Of a stretch of 64,000 nucleotides of DNA, positions 11,312 to 22,724 are shown piece by piece. This stretch comes from Agarophyton chilense (lineage: Eukaryota; Rhodophyta; Florideophyceae; Gracilariales; Gracilariaceae): assembly GCA_030374765.1 (NCBI GenBank), contig JARGXX010000098.1, forward strand, positions 1,240,001 through 1,304,000, given 5' to 3'. The notes beneath the pieces were generated by a model that made no database searches, had not been told where the DNA came from, and saw only the letters and a list, made by a program, of their open reading frames with translations. The position numbers were made by a program, and so were the translations under genes. Position 1 is the stretch's first letter; each line of letters begins with the position of its first letter.

Positions 11312-12390
11312 ATGCCCGTAACCCGAGAGGAATTTCTACGAGAACAGGCCCAGGATGCGTACTGCAGAACCCTGGCTGACCAAATGGGTTTCAAAGGATC
11401 ACAATTCGATGTGGACCACAATGGGTACATCATGAGAAGGTCAACCTTGGATGGTAGCCTTCAAAAGGTGGTTCCGAAGGTGCTGCGCCCGAGAATCTTG
11501 TATCTCGCGCACTAGCCGCGACTATCGGGACACCCCGGTGCCACCAGGATGTACTACACCTTGAGGCAACAGTTCTACTGGCCTCACATGGCTATTATGT
11601 CTATACCTTTGTAGTGCAGTGCGAATCCTGTGTTCGTACCCGCGGTGGTATTCGAAAGCATCGAAAATACCTTAAGCTGTTTCCAGCAGCGGGTCCGCTG
11701 GAGTTTGTTGCGATAGAACTTCTAGGACCACTTCCCAAAACCAAGAACGGGTATCAGCACATTCAATTGATCACCGACAGTTTCTCGACGCTCACGAGAG
11801 CGATGCCTTTAAATGATACGAAGTCAACAACGCTGGCGATCCCGTTCCTCAACAATTGGGTCTACCCTTATAGTGCACCACTGTACCTACTTACCGATAA
11901 TGGTTCAAACATGGCATCGAAGTTCTTCGAAGCAGTCTGTAACCTCTTGTGTATCAAGCACTATTTCACTACTGCCTACCACCTGCAGACGAACGGACAG
12001 GTAGAGCGCTTTAACCACATATTGGTATCAAGGCTACGAAACTATACGGAAGAGCACCAAACTGGGTAGGATGAGCTGTTGCAAACGCTCACCTACTCTT
12101 ATAACCTTCAGGTACACCGGTCAACGCAGACCACTCCCTTTGATTTGGATCTTTCGCGACATACCCCCAGGTATTGTAGTGCAGGGAGATAATACCCCCA
12201 GCACTGCAGCTGGCGCACTGACCCCAGCCCAGGTCAAGCAAAATACCCTTTTGAGGTTGAGGAGGGCTCTCAAACATGCAGGGAGCCGCCTCACTGCAAC
12301 CCAGAAGCGGTACAAGGCCGACTACGACCGTAAGGTAACCAAAACGGTCTCTGTATCTTCGGGAAATATGTCTACATAGACAACCCACCT
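11312..12390 (+). pseudogene. Ty3 integrase, first catalytic Asp replaced
   Basis: The zinc-binding region is split: YLAH and GHPGATRMYYTLRQQFYW near 11510-11580, then CESCVRTRG at 11617. The catalytic core (11614-12069) has LTDNGSN for the second Asp and NGQVERFN for the Glu. The first position reads FVAIELLGPLPKT, where the family has Asp before LLGPLP. Here it is Glu, so the enzyme is inactive even without the stops. A stop at 12067-12069 and a further frame change precede a C-terminal part that ends near 12390 with KRYKADYDRKV. Confidence 0.8.
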
Positions 12391-12492
12391 TCAGGTAAAA
12401 GACCACGACCGGGTGATGTAGCGGATGATGAAGCTATTGATAGAGATATCAATTCGAAGCTTTGACCCAAATCACTGGGACCTTATAAGGTA

Positions 12493-13030
12493 TTGAACGC
12501 ATCAGACCACATCTTTACGGTTGAACAAGATGGAATACCGAATACAATATCAATTGACCGTATTACGGTAGCACCTGAAACGGTTCAACATCGCATGGAG
12601 GCGGGCACCTCAGCCCGAGAGCCCAGAGCGGTAGCTCTGCACACTCGACCCTCGGAGGACCCCACCCCAGTTGAGGTGAATGATGAACTACAAGGGGATG
12701 ATCCGGATTAAAACCCTCTAACAGGGACGGAAATGGAACCTCACACGGTAACAGCGGGAGCTCCCGACCTGGCTCCCACAAACGAAGCTCCCAACTCGGA
12801 ACATAGGAACCCTCGAGGTGGCGTTCTCCCGAAAGATCAGGACCAAACCTCAGAGGAATTTCCCGTTGACTGTCTTGTGGGCCACAGGCGAACCTATAAT
12901 GGTCTGAAGTACACCGTCAGGTGGTACGGCTAGGGCTCAGAAGGGGACACCCTCGAACCCCCAGCCGCAATACCCCCACACTTCCGTATCAGGTATTGGC
13001 GCCGTCGCAAGGAGCCGATGCCTGCAGACG
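12493..13030 (+). pseudogene. Integrase tail with chromodomain
   Basis: A linker (DGIPNTISIDRI, then Pro/Glu-rich) leads to FPVDCLVGHRRTYNGLKY, TVRWYG, a TAG stop, GSEGDTLEPPAAIPPHF and RIRYWRRR. This is a chromodomain: VxxIVxHR, the YxVRWxG strand, DTxEP and the terminal YW. The stop falls where aromatics usually sit. Chromodomains in these elements guide integration to particular chromatin, which supports the chromovirus assignment. Confidence 0.75.
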
Positions 13031-13248
13031 GCTAACCTTAAACCTTCGTGGTACTCAGGCCTGAGGTTCCGCAGAAGGTGGACGCATATGCGTGTCAGAT
13101 TACCTACAAGGGAGGACACGAAAGAACAACCGAATGTAAGAGTAGAAGAGACAACAAGAGACAACAATTTACTTTAAGAAGGAAACAATAAAGAAGTCAA
13201 GTGGCAGGCGGCCGCCACAAGAACCTCAAAGGTGACGCGACAGAAAGT

Positions 13249-15697
13249 CTAGCCCTCGAATCCGGGAGTAGAAGGACCTGTCGGTTGAGGAGCAGTGGGA
13301 TCAGGAGGACCCGTGGTATTGACAAACCACGAAGGAAAACTGGCAGGAAGGCTAGGAGCCATCGGCATAAGAGGTAGAGAAGGAGCGGTAGCCCCGCCAT
13401 TGGGGAGAGGAGTCGAAACTAACATATGTTGAACGGGGGGAACCGCCGGAGCGGGTTGCAAAACCGCAGGGTTCAAGTTAGCACCTAGAAGGGGATCCGT
13501 CAAAGTATCAGATGGCGCAGCAGCAGAGACACTCGCCAGATTGGCAACCTGACGGGTGGCCAGTTGGTACATGTCCAACTGGAACTTATTCCGGAACTCA
13601 CCATGTTGGTTCAGCGCCTTCATGTATTGCGCATGGCACGGCAGCAAACCTTCAAGGAGCGTTAATACAGCGACCACGGAGGTAGGCCCAGCTCTCTGAA
13701 AGTTGGTGGCGCAAGCCTGGCGAATTCGAGCCAGCAAACCGACCACGGCCGGAGAATCCATCAAAGATTGAGGCGAAAGACGAGCCATACCCGCCAACAG
13801 AGGTCGAACCGGACCAGCAACCAGCGAGGAGCTTGGTTGAGTAGGAGTCACACCCGTAGGGGTAGGCGACTTACGACCTTGAGGTAACGGCTAGGACGGG
13901 AAGGGACCAGCATAACGACCAACCGGTGTCTCCACAGTACCTTGATAAGGTTCGGGGCTCGCGGGAGCTCCATGAATAGGAGGCTCCCCGGGATAATATT
14001 GGGCGTGGGGAGGCACAATCTCCCGAGTTGCGGGATCGAAAGCCTCCCAACCTTGATGGGAATCCCAACGGTAATTCTTGCCCTGCTCGAGATACGAGTC
14101 CAAATCCTTCACGGTATAGTCGGTTCCCTGAATAATGTTCTGGTAACCACATCGGAGAATATCCTGGACAAACCTCGGAGATATGAAGAAGCTGCGACCT
14201 ACAGGTTGAACATCATCTTGGTATATGTCAGAGTCGGGATTACGACAATCCCAATCGATACCGTAACGGGCGGCCTCCAGAGCCAGGATGGCAACCAACA
14301 CGGTCCACTCCGCGAGGGAAATCGACCAAATGAGGTAATAGCATTCCAGGTTCCGGGAGATCTGACTCCCGAAGTACACCAAAACCGGCGGAGTGGGCAC
14401 TCTCAGCGACAACGGAACCTCATAGGACTCCCACTAATCTGGTCGAAGTACGTACCAATCGCGTCTACCCTTCGTAGGTTGTGAGAAGTACTCGACGTTA
14501 TGAAACATATGCATAACGCGAGTGTAAGAGTTGCGAGTGCGAACGCGACTCTACTTCGCTGCATCCTCGCCCCACCTACTACGGTCAGCCCAATTGATAG
14601 TGGTGAAAGGCCGATTCAGGGAAACCAAGTCAGGTGAAACCGGAAGGTAAGTTTCTGGAATAGACGGGTACTGGCACACTCGCACCACCAATCGACGGTA
14701 ATAATCCAGCTCCGGTTCGATGTGCACATACGGCAAGTCGCTCGGATACATCGGCGGGATGTAATACCTCAAAGTTGAATGACGCTGCCGACTCTGGTAA
14801 CATTCCATTCGACCCTGACGAGGTTGAGACTCTTGGTCCCTTTTCTTCAAGAGCAATGGGACGGAGCGGAGGCGCTCGCAGTCCCAACGGAACATACCCA
14901 AGTAGGTATTCAATTGCGGTCTAGTGAGAGCTGCCGGCAATGACGAATTCCCCACCGCCACAGGCCAATCGTGCTTCAAGAGGTCACTGTGAGTCACCTG
15001 GTCGAAGGCAATACCGAAAGGTCCATACTGATTCGTCGTCCGGTTCGCCGCACTAAACGTGGGATTGTGAGCCCAATTGGTTTATGTTTTCGGAGGAAGT
15101 CCACCACTGTGATGGTATGGGTTAGCCGCAGTCCTAGGGAAGAATTGTGTCTCAGGGACAGGCACGCTCCGAAAACCAATGCTGTTAGGCGTTCGAGAAG
15201 CCGAGCGAGTCACCCTCTTGGTAATACCACCGCGTCTAAGGCCCCGCGATGGGCCGCTACCTGACATGGTTGGGAAGGCCGTAGCTCGACCCGACGAGCG
15301 AGGTGATGAGTCGACCTCCACCGCCGCGGGGAACACCAGCGGGTATTTATCCTTCTTAGGTGACGCCTCATCGGACGGTTCCGAGGAGACGGCAAAAGCA
15401 TCCAACCTTTCCGGTAGTACCGACATCGACCTTTCAGGTGCAACAGTTGCCATCGTACGGGCGCGAGCTGTTCTAGACCTTTGAAGTATCGTGGAGCGGG
15501 AACAATTCGACCTTAAAGGCATAACTTTAGGGGTATCAATCCCCTCGGAATCACCGACTTCTTCAACCTCAATGGTAACGGTCACCTCACGTCTTTCGAG
15601 CGCTGGTGCTACCTGTGGGGACGACACACCCCTTAGAGGCATCGATGGCGAGTCCACGATGCGGCGCGAGGTGCGTCGAAGTGGCACCGAATGGGTT
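13249..15697 (-). pseudogene. Antisense frame inside the chromovirus, about 816 codons with four stops
   Basis: On the strand opposite to gag-pol a single reading frame runs from 15697 to a TAG at 13249. It is broken only by point stops at 15082 (TAA), 14551, 14434 and 13891 (all TAG). No frameshift is needed. The N-terminal third is Ser/Arg/Pro-rich. The middle is globular-looking, with stretches such as RPQLNTYLGMFRWDCERL, SDLPYVHIEPELDYYRRL and LECYYLIWSISLAEWTVL. The C-terminal third holds a helix-rich piece (LARIRQACATNFQRAG) and then Pro/Ala-rich sequence. I recognise no family. It lies between the chromodomain and the probable polypurine tract, so it appears to be part of the element. 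Plant elements with antisense ORFs are known precedents by position. The true start is uncertain because a TGA lies at 15698. Confidence 0.65.
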
Positions 15698-17425
15698 CAC
15701 ACGCGCGCGTGGAGGCGTCGCGATCCTTTCATAGCCTTGGAGGTAAAGCGGAATGCAAAACCGGAAAAAGGTCGCGCAATTACCTCAAGGCAGCGCGCGT
15801 CGCGCACCGTGAGCAACCGCCGGCGAACACCACTCCGATGCTCGCGCCGCTGTCGCTCGCTATACCTTTATGGTTTGATGGAAGGAGACACGGGGCGTGT
15901 CTCACGGGTAGAAAGGGGGTCTGTCGTATAATGGCAGAAGGTTTGACCTTTGAGGTTGTCAATATACTACAATGACCTTGTAGGTGATGGATGCGAGGGA
16001 TCATCGGCCACGCAGCTCCGGGCGAGCTACCATCTAGGTGTTGTCAGCCACGTGTAGTGTTGACATGTACCTTCTGGTTGAGTGATTGTTAGAAATTGTA
16101 ATTGTAACTATATTTATTTTAGTACAATAGTAGAGTGGCCACCTGGCACTTTAGCCAGTGCTGGCCAGGTCTCTGACACTATGTCAGAGACCGTGCCTTG
16201 CTGGCACCTCCCGGGTGATCTGGAGAGTGCCGTCCACTGCATATAGGGAACTGCACCTCCTCCACCCTAGTCTGATGGAGACAGGCACCACTTGGGTCAC
16301 AACTATACCTTTTGGTTCATTGTTTCTCAACTACCACATAGTTTTACCGCGCGTCGACGCGTACCATCGTTCACCTACACGGTATAGGCTAGTTGCCCCG
16401 CCGTTTGCCCCTGCGGGTTTTCACGGTGCCCTGTTCCCATCGAGGTTTATTACGGCTACCTTCTAAGGTTGAGCGTCACCACGCTCCCGATACAAGACAG
16501 TAGCAGACCGCAGAGGTAATTGTACAACAAAAAGCCATATCAGTTGCTCTTTTCGTAGAACTTTGAGCCCAAACCAATAATGATGCCTCTCCTTGTAAAG
16601 CAACGCGTAGGCATGTAACCGTTCGGGGCACACAGAAGAAAAGATGTTGGAATTACTCGGGCTGAGTGATTCAGACGAGAATTTCTTACGGGGAACCGGA
16701 ACATCGGTGACACACATAATGGAAGGACTTATTTTTACGTTGTTTGTACGTCGCTTTGAATTGCGATGTTTCCCTCTTGCTCCAACTTTAAGGAGGCGGA
16801 GATGTAGAGCAACGCGTGCGCATGAAACCGATCGGGCACCATTCATATGTAATCCGATATATCGGGGACCACGTCAACGGTTTTATGAGCAATAGTAGTT
16901 TTTAGTACTTTACACACCTTAGGTAGTATGTTAGTTAAGTCTCTACAGTTGCACCGTAGTGTACGAATGGACATACGAGTCTAGGGTTACACACATGATA
17001 CGTGTATAAACCAGGATTGCTTTGCACTACTATAGTCTACACGCGTAGTTCACTGTCTAGAGTAGACTTAAGCGATGGCTTTACCGCCATCGCTACCACC
17101 AAGTAAAGGGTAACCGAGTGCTTGTCTCTATATTATGTCGCCTACGTGAGTCCCCATCTCTTAACGGGAGGAACCGCGACCAGTTTGGCTAATCTATCCC
17201 CTCGGAAAGCTCAGGCGTCACTTTACCCTCGTTATTGGTGTGTTTTTTTCTTGTGATGGTTTTCGTGTGTTTAGGTCAGTACAACGCTCCTCTATAGGGT
17301 TGTTTTTACACGTCTTTATTTCGCTTATCCAGTTTGGAGACCCCTTTTGTAGGTCTCTACGCTTGGTCATGCGTCCTATTTTTCCGTACATTTTTGTTCT
17401 ACATTTTTTTGTTGTCACTAACTCA
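15698..17425 (+). other. Probable 3' untranslated part and 3' LTR of the chromovirus
   Basis: A purine tract AGAAAGGGGG at 15910-15919 is followed by TGTCGTATAATGG, the kind of start an LTR has. Inside, a 33-bp module beginning GCAACGCGT occurs twice, near 16600 and 16808, with several mismatches. No coding sequence is credible; the open frames at 16463-16846 and 16644-16895 look like chance. The LTR end cannot be placed without the partner LTR. Confidence 0.4.
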
Positions 17426-17427
17426 CA

Positions 17428-17560
17428 AGGTTGTGTTGCATCGAATTCCTATGCAAGACATGAAGGCCGATATATTTACCAAACCTCTTTATCGCAACCG
17501 CTTCGATCTAATACAATCTCGCCTCAGTATTCTCACTTTCACCAAAAATGTGATGCACAA
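17428..17560 (+). pseudogene. Ty1/copia RNase H C-terminal scrap
   Basis: A short stretch reads VVLHRIPMQDMKADIFTKPL then YRNRFDLIQSRLSI. The ADIFTKPL box followed by F and a final amphipathic L-x-I is the hallmark end of copia polyproteins. Nothing of the upstream polyprotein is adjacent, so it is an isolated fragment. Confidence 0.7.
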
Positions 17561-18379
17561 ACCGGATACTATCAATCAGCACACCACATTTTTTGCATCA
17601 CATTTTTCAGATGGCGATCATCATTACGGTAACAGAAGCTATTTAGGCATTGTGACGACGACGAACACGAAACTAAAGAGAAAAGCAGAGTCTCACCCTC
17701 ACATCCAGCTTACAAACAGCAAATTGCCTTGGCGGTACACTAATACTTGAGTAGCTGCTGCTAGACAAACGTTTCCACTGTGCAATGCCACTTCCACTAT
17801 CAAATTTGTTCAAGATCAATTAGTAATTGTCAACGTTTTTCACTATTATCTATGGTCAAACGATTCAGGCGGATTAAAAACCAACTATCTTTTTAATTGA
17901 TGCATGTATTCGCATGCGAACCAAAACAGAACGATTGTCATCCAATTACAATTGCTCTTCCAAAATGAGAACTGGTCGCCGATAATATATCACTAGATAT
18001 AAGGTTCTCAAAGCTCAATCTTTGCCTTCTTCATTAATCATGCATCGAGAACCCTATTTTTATGTTATCTGTCTTAGATAACGGTTCTTTTCAAATTCAT
18101 ACGAGTACAGCATTGGAAAACTACACTAACTGGTACCAAATCTTTTATATAATTACCGGACCACTTTAAGATACACTTTATGCTTTAACAGAATAAATCA
18201 ATCTCCAGCATCATCACTTTACCAACAAATCTCTCAACTATTCTTTTTCATTGAAAACATATATCATACATCAACACCATATTTTAGAAATTCCAAACAA
18301 CACTAAAAAAACTACCCTTCTGGGAAACATATTTTCCCACCAAGTTAATGTAATCTGTACTTCGCGGTAGAAGAAATAA
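17561..18379. other. A+T-rich spacer, nothing recognised
   Basis: No credible coding sequence, RNA or repeat was seen. It may contain the 3' end of the copia fragment. Confidence 0.4.
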
Positions 18380-19290
18380 AGGTTGGCTTGTTCGTGTGAT
18401 CCATTTTCTTTCACAGAAAACTGCTCGTTTTCAAAAGATGTTAAGCGTACGGCAAGAGGATCATAAGCTGACTCGTCTTTTTGATGGCCTAATGAGTCCT
18501 GTTTTGGAACATAAAACTGGCTTCACCAGCTTATTTTCTTGGACGTGGACCTCACTGCCTCACATTTAACGGTTCGTCTCAAGGTGTGTAGCAGGTGTGA
18601 GGAGTGCGGTTGGAGGACGAAATACTGGCTCGGCCAGCATTTTTTCCACTATGCCACTCTTGATTGAACAGAAAATCCAGAGCGTCTAGCTTGTGTTCTG
18701 AAAAATGTAACTTACCGCTTCAAACCGAACAGCTTGTCTAAAGTTGCAAAGGAGGTGTTCAGAGTGCGGCAAGCGAAAAAATAGTGGCTCTTCCAGGATT
18801 TCGTCCTCGTTACCGCACATCGCAGAAAATAAAGCTGGTTCGCCCAGTTTGTGTTCTGTAAGGTTTAGCTAACTGCCTCACAATTAAAGGCTGGTCCAAC
18901 GGTGTGAGTGTGGTAAGAGGAAAAAGTATTGGCTCATCCAGCACTTCTTCCGCGCTGGCCTATGTCCCACAGAAAAAAACAGGCTCGTCCGGCTTTTGTT
19001 CTAAAAATAGCACTTCACTGCCTCACACCACACAGATCTGCAGAGGATGTCAGAAATTTTTACAGAGTGGGGAAAGAGGAAGAACTGCTGGCTCGTCCAG
19101 CACTTTTTTCTCGGTTCCGCACATCATTGACCATAACATCTGGCTCTCCCAACCTAGCTTCTGGGCTTTACACCTTCTATCTTCCACCGAAAGTCTCGTC
19201 AGAGGTGGGAGGCAGTGTTTTTTATTGCGTTGGGATCTAGTATATTTTTGGTCGAGAAATGGAACTACTGATAACGTTCTATGAGGTTAT
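18380..19290. repeat. Degenerate tandem array, unit about 145-160 bp, about five copies
   Basis: The anchor CTGGCTCGTCCAGCA recurs with changes at 18625, 18784, 18929 and 19088, at spacings of 159, 145 and 159 bp. Between anchors a second block is also periodic: ACAGAAAA, then AAGCTGGTTCGCCCAG, then TGTGTTCTG, then ACTGCCTCACA, then a GGTGTGAG/GTGCGG run. It is seen near 18517, 18675, 18834 and 18970. The first partial unit begins near 18380. Both blocks contain small hairpins (CTGG...CCAG). The array is non-coding and ends just before the 3' side of the tyrosine-recombinase pseudogene. Confidence 0.7.
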
Positions 19291-19336
19291 GATTTGTTGC
19301 AAGAACAATACCATCACCATGATGCATTGAAGAGCT

Positions 19337-20374
19337 TTAATTCTTGCAAGAATCTATGTTTTTATTAGATATAGGTTCTGAATCACGGTCAATCGTTTCT
19401 TCATGTATCAAAAAATCTCGAACAGATGCGAACCGAGGAAAATCAGTGCTTGTGCAGTCATTGTACGCTGCGCAATAGTTGAAATAAGCGTTGATTCCAA
19501 TTGTTTGTATCAGCTGCATCACCACTTCGTCTCGTAAACTTACAGAGCGATATAACTGCACGCAACATCGCTTCGTTTAATGTCCAGCTTATGAAGTGAG
19601 ATCTCCTTCCCCAACCCCAACATGGCCTAATCTTTGACGCAGATGATTGGTGAAGCTCTTAACGTGCCAAGGTTTGGATTGATTCAGGAGAGTGCATTCA
19701 TTGTTAAATAAGATTTCCCAGAACAAAAACCCGTTCGCAGCTCCTCGGAGTCCTATCCAAGCAAAGAGAGCAAGAAATGGATCCAGCAGCACAGACACTC
19801 TCAAGATACTGTTTCCATCCCATTCACGTAGTACGTAGTCACGTTGGATAGTTGAATTCTTGATTGATTTACGCATTGTTATCCGAACCTTATCATATCT
19901 GACTCTCACGTTTTCTAAATTCCACTTTGAAACCTCGTCGTTCTGCAGTACCAAATGCATTCCCAAAACCAGTATCGCATGTAACGCTATATCAAAAGGG
20001 GTGGTATCGCTACCACATCGATACCAATAACTTTCAACTATTTCGCAAATGTTCGCCAGAGTGAGCGATCTATCCCTTATGCTAAAAGTTCCATTTCGAG
20101 CCTTATGTACACAATGTGCCCTGCGAATTCGAACTACCTCTGGTTTATTGATCAAGGTTCTACCTTGTGTTTCTCCACTGTTATGAACACACCAGCAGCC
20201 CAAAGCATTACCGCGGAAATGAGCGTCCGCATGGATGTCCTTGTCTACAGTGGGGCTTCTCGACTGACTTCTTCCGGGTTTCTGGAGGGAGCCATGGTAA
20301 CCAGTATGCCTGCTGAAGTTCAAAGGCGTTTCCGGCCCGTCCCCACTACTTAAGGGCAACCCCAAAATCGTCAA
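19337..20374 (-). pseudogene. Tyrosine-recombinase-like transposon gene (Crypton or DIRS type)
   Basis: Read on the minus strand in one phase, 20374 to 19337, broken by stops at about 19589 and 19577. The C-terminal half fits a tyrosine recombinase. LVLGMHLVLQNDEVSKW occupies the box I place, with Gln where the catalytic Arg is expected. LRGAANGFLFW and SFTNHLRQRLGHVG follow. Then comes AGH-stop-TKR, which is the HxxR box with a stop inside, then VQLYRSVSLRDEVVMQL and NAYFNYCAAYN, where the nucleophile Tyr would be. The N-terminal part is not recognised. The box I change plus stops mean it is inactive. Crypton is favoured because no RT lies next to it, but DIRS is possible. Confidence 0.5.
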
Positions 20375-20499
20375 CCAGCCTTGTTGGTATGGAAACCGCC
20401 CACTATCCCTCTGAGATTTGATGCAGATACCAGACCCATGGTTGAAACCTCCAATAACAGACCCAACCTGAGGATCCGCCCTTAGGAAAGACGAATAGT

Positions 20500-22724
20500 A
20501 CTGGTCGCATTGTGCAATCTGGGCGCGCCAAACAGGAACTCAAGAGCCCTCCAACAGGAAGGAATCTACCCTCAAGGGACGTAGCTTTTCCTATTCAGAT
20601 GCCTCGCGCTCGAGCTCACAGATGCAGTTCGAGTCGAGTGCTTCGAAAGACACCCGACCCAAGGTGGACGTTTCCTACTTATACCGCATTCGACCCAACA
20701 GCGGAGTTTTAGACAGTACAGGCTGGCCCAGAGAAGAATTCTTTGTGGCTCTTCGGCGGCCATATAGGTAGAAAACCATGTGGAATACATGCAGCTACAA
20801 ATGATTCAACGGTCTACAGGCAAAGATCCAAATTTGAAATCGCATTTTCTATCGCAGTTCAAGACGGCATGTGACGAAAATGGCATGGACGAGGACACGG
20901 CCCTCTGGTGTATCCGTTTCTTCTTCGATGGACCCACACGGGAAAAGATAAGTGCCAAGATCATTGACAAATCTCAAGTAGTCCACGTCCGGATCTCAGA
21001 GCTCCCGACGTTCAACCCAAAAGTGGTCAAATTCTTCCTTGAGGTATCCGCGATAGATGATATCCTATCAGAGGGTTATCCTCACATATTCCCGCACCTC
21101 AAGAGCTCGGTGGGAAGGGAATGTCGATGCGAATACCTTTTATGAGAGAAAAACCTCGGGTGTGGGAATATCTTCACCGCCACGCTTGAGGCCCTCTCCA
21201 TTGAAGGACTCATTCCCGCTATCCGGGTCAAAGTGCGGAACCATTACGAAGCGCATCCCAAAATAGTCTTCCGGCAGTTGGTGAACTATGCCGAAGCACA
21301 TGAAGATACCCACCGGGGCGGAAAGAAGCACTTCAGAACCGTGGAAATGGCTAGGCCCAGTTGTGCCCGCCGAACCTCTTCAGGAGTTTCCCTTTTCGTT
21401 TCTACTGACGCCGAGGATCCCCGTCTTGTTTTCCATTTTGATGACAATAACGCACTGGCGCTGGCTGCCCAGCCCTCTTCAACCTCTTCCATTCTGTGTT
21501 TTTCCTCTACGAATAAATCAATTCCTTCGACGACTCCACCCCAATGGGAGAATCTTATGACTGCTATATCCCCAAGGTGCCAATCATCGGGACACTGCAG
21601 CCATCCACGAGGCCTTCATATCCACAGTTTTTTTCATGTCGGATGATAGAGCGGCCTCGTGCCATTTCTGCTTGTCCACCACCCGACCATGTTGCGAATG
21701 GCTCCCACGCCAACACCAAAACGCTCTGCTGCAATTCTAAGAGACCACCTACAAGCGCCGAATCGCCGAGATGTACTAAATACTAAATTTGCGTGGCGGC
21801 TATCGTCCCAACTGGAGAGGTCAATCCAATACGGCCAAGCTGTTCTACGAAGTGCTTCATACGGACACGGGACGAACGGTGAGACCGACTTGAAAATTTT
21901 TTCTCGAATGGTTAACGAAGTCCTCACATACGAGGGGGAACCCGTTTCTGACAACGGAAACCGGTAGTAAAACGACCAGAAAGGGCGTAGAGGCGACACT
22001 CCTCACGTAAGGTGAATGCATCACCCGTATAGCACCACTAAGGCAAAAAATGTGACGAGCCTCACCTTGCTTTTATTCTCGCCCCAGTTCTGAGACTGTC
22101 GAGAATAAACCAAGCATGGGTGCAGCCTTTCTGATGAGTCGTGAGATCTAGAAGGTCCAACTGGAAGTTGGACGCACTCCGTTCGCTACGAAGACTCTAC
22201 TGGGATTCCTCGAATCTGGCTCCGAAAACAACATCTTTCACGCCCAGGACGTACCCATTGAGGACTACTAATGCTTTCAAACAGGCTAGACTCCTTGGGT
22301 TTTGAACACGTCTAAGGAACTTATGACACTTCTGGGCTCTATTCTATTGAACACTCGAATTGGAAATCTGTCGGCGCTAACCCGATTCGAAGTAGCCATC
22401 AACCTGACCGAAGACGTACTTCTTGGTTCTTCCATCATCCACCGACAGGTACAGGCAATTTACTCCCCCGAACGAAAGACGGCTGACTCAGGAGCCTCTC
22501 TCGTCGCTTTCGTTGGCGCCGCTTGCAGTCTTATGGGTGATAGATACTCTACTCAACAGCCCTCGAAAGAAACGGTGTTCAACAAAGTACGGTTGGTCAA
22601 GCCTCTCAAGATTCCCCCGATGACAGAAAGGGAAGCAGTAGTCACCTGCGAGTTGGTAGGACTAGATTTCTCCAAAACCATCCGAAAACGGTTTCGCGAA
22701 ACCGATATCTTGTGGCCAATGTGA
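20500..22724 (+). mobile_element. Second, older Ty3/gypsy copy (Gag, knuckle, protease only)
   Basis: Gag-like sequence (LKSHFLSQFKTACDENGM, PKVVKFFLEVSAIDDILS, then IPAIRVKVRNHYEA) spans about 20780-21300. A worn knuckle (CHFCLSTTRPCC) lies near 21650. A protease remnant follows about 22200-22724, with LESGSENNIF in place of DTGAGPN and the motif DVLLGSSIIHRQVQAI matching DCLLGTNFIDRHVKAI of the first copy. Frames change many times. RT and everything downstream are missing. It is the same lineage as the element at 7.8-17.4 kb but more diverged. Confidence 0.65.

Larger units (their letters stand above)
7841..17425 (+). mobile_element. Decayed Ty3/gypsy chromovirus with an extra antisense frame
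   Basis: Order on the plus strand is Gag with a zinc knuckle, aspartic protease, RT, RNase H, integrase and chromodomain. That order, with a C-terminal chromodomain, defines a chromovirus. Frame changes at nearly every domain border and several in-frame stops show it is dead. The 5' LTR and Gag N-terminus are missing; the element starts abruptly against the piggyBac-like gene. After the chromodomain come a minus-strand frame (13249-15697), a purine run AGAAAGGGGG (15910-15919) and then TGTCG at 15922, a plausible start of the 3' LTR. The right limit, near the copia scrap at 17.43 kb, is an estimate because no second LTR is available for comparison. Confidence 0.8.

Noticed and set aside
13942..14484. 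180-codon plus-strand frame
   Set aside because: It is the shadow of the antisense frame, whose translation has better protein character and stays in one phase far longer.
16463..16895. Open frames on both strands in the probable LTR
   Set aside because: No family likeness; they overlap a duplicated non-coding module.
18380..19290. CRISPR array
   Set aside because: Units are long and diverged, there is no short identical repeat with unique spacers, and the genome is eukaryotic.
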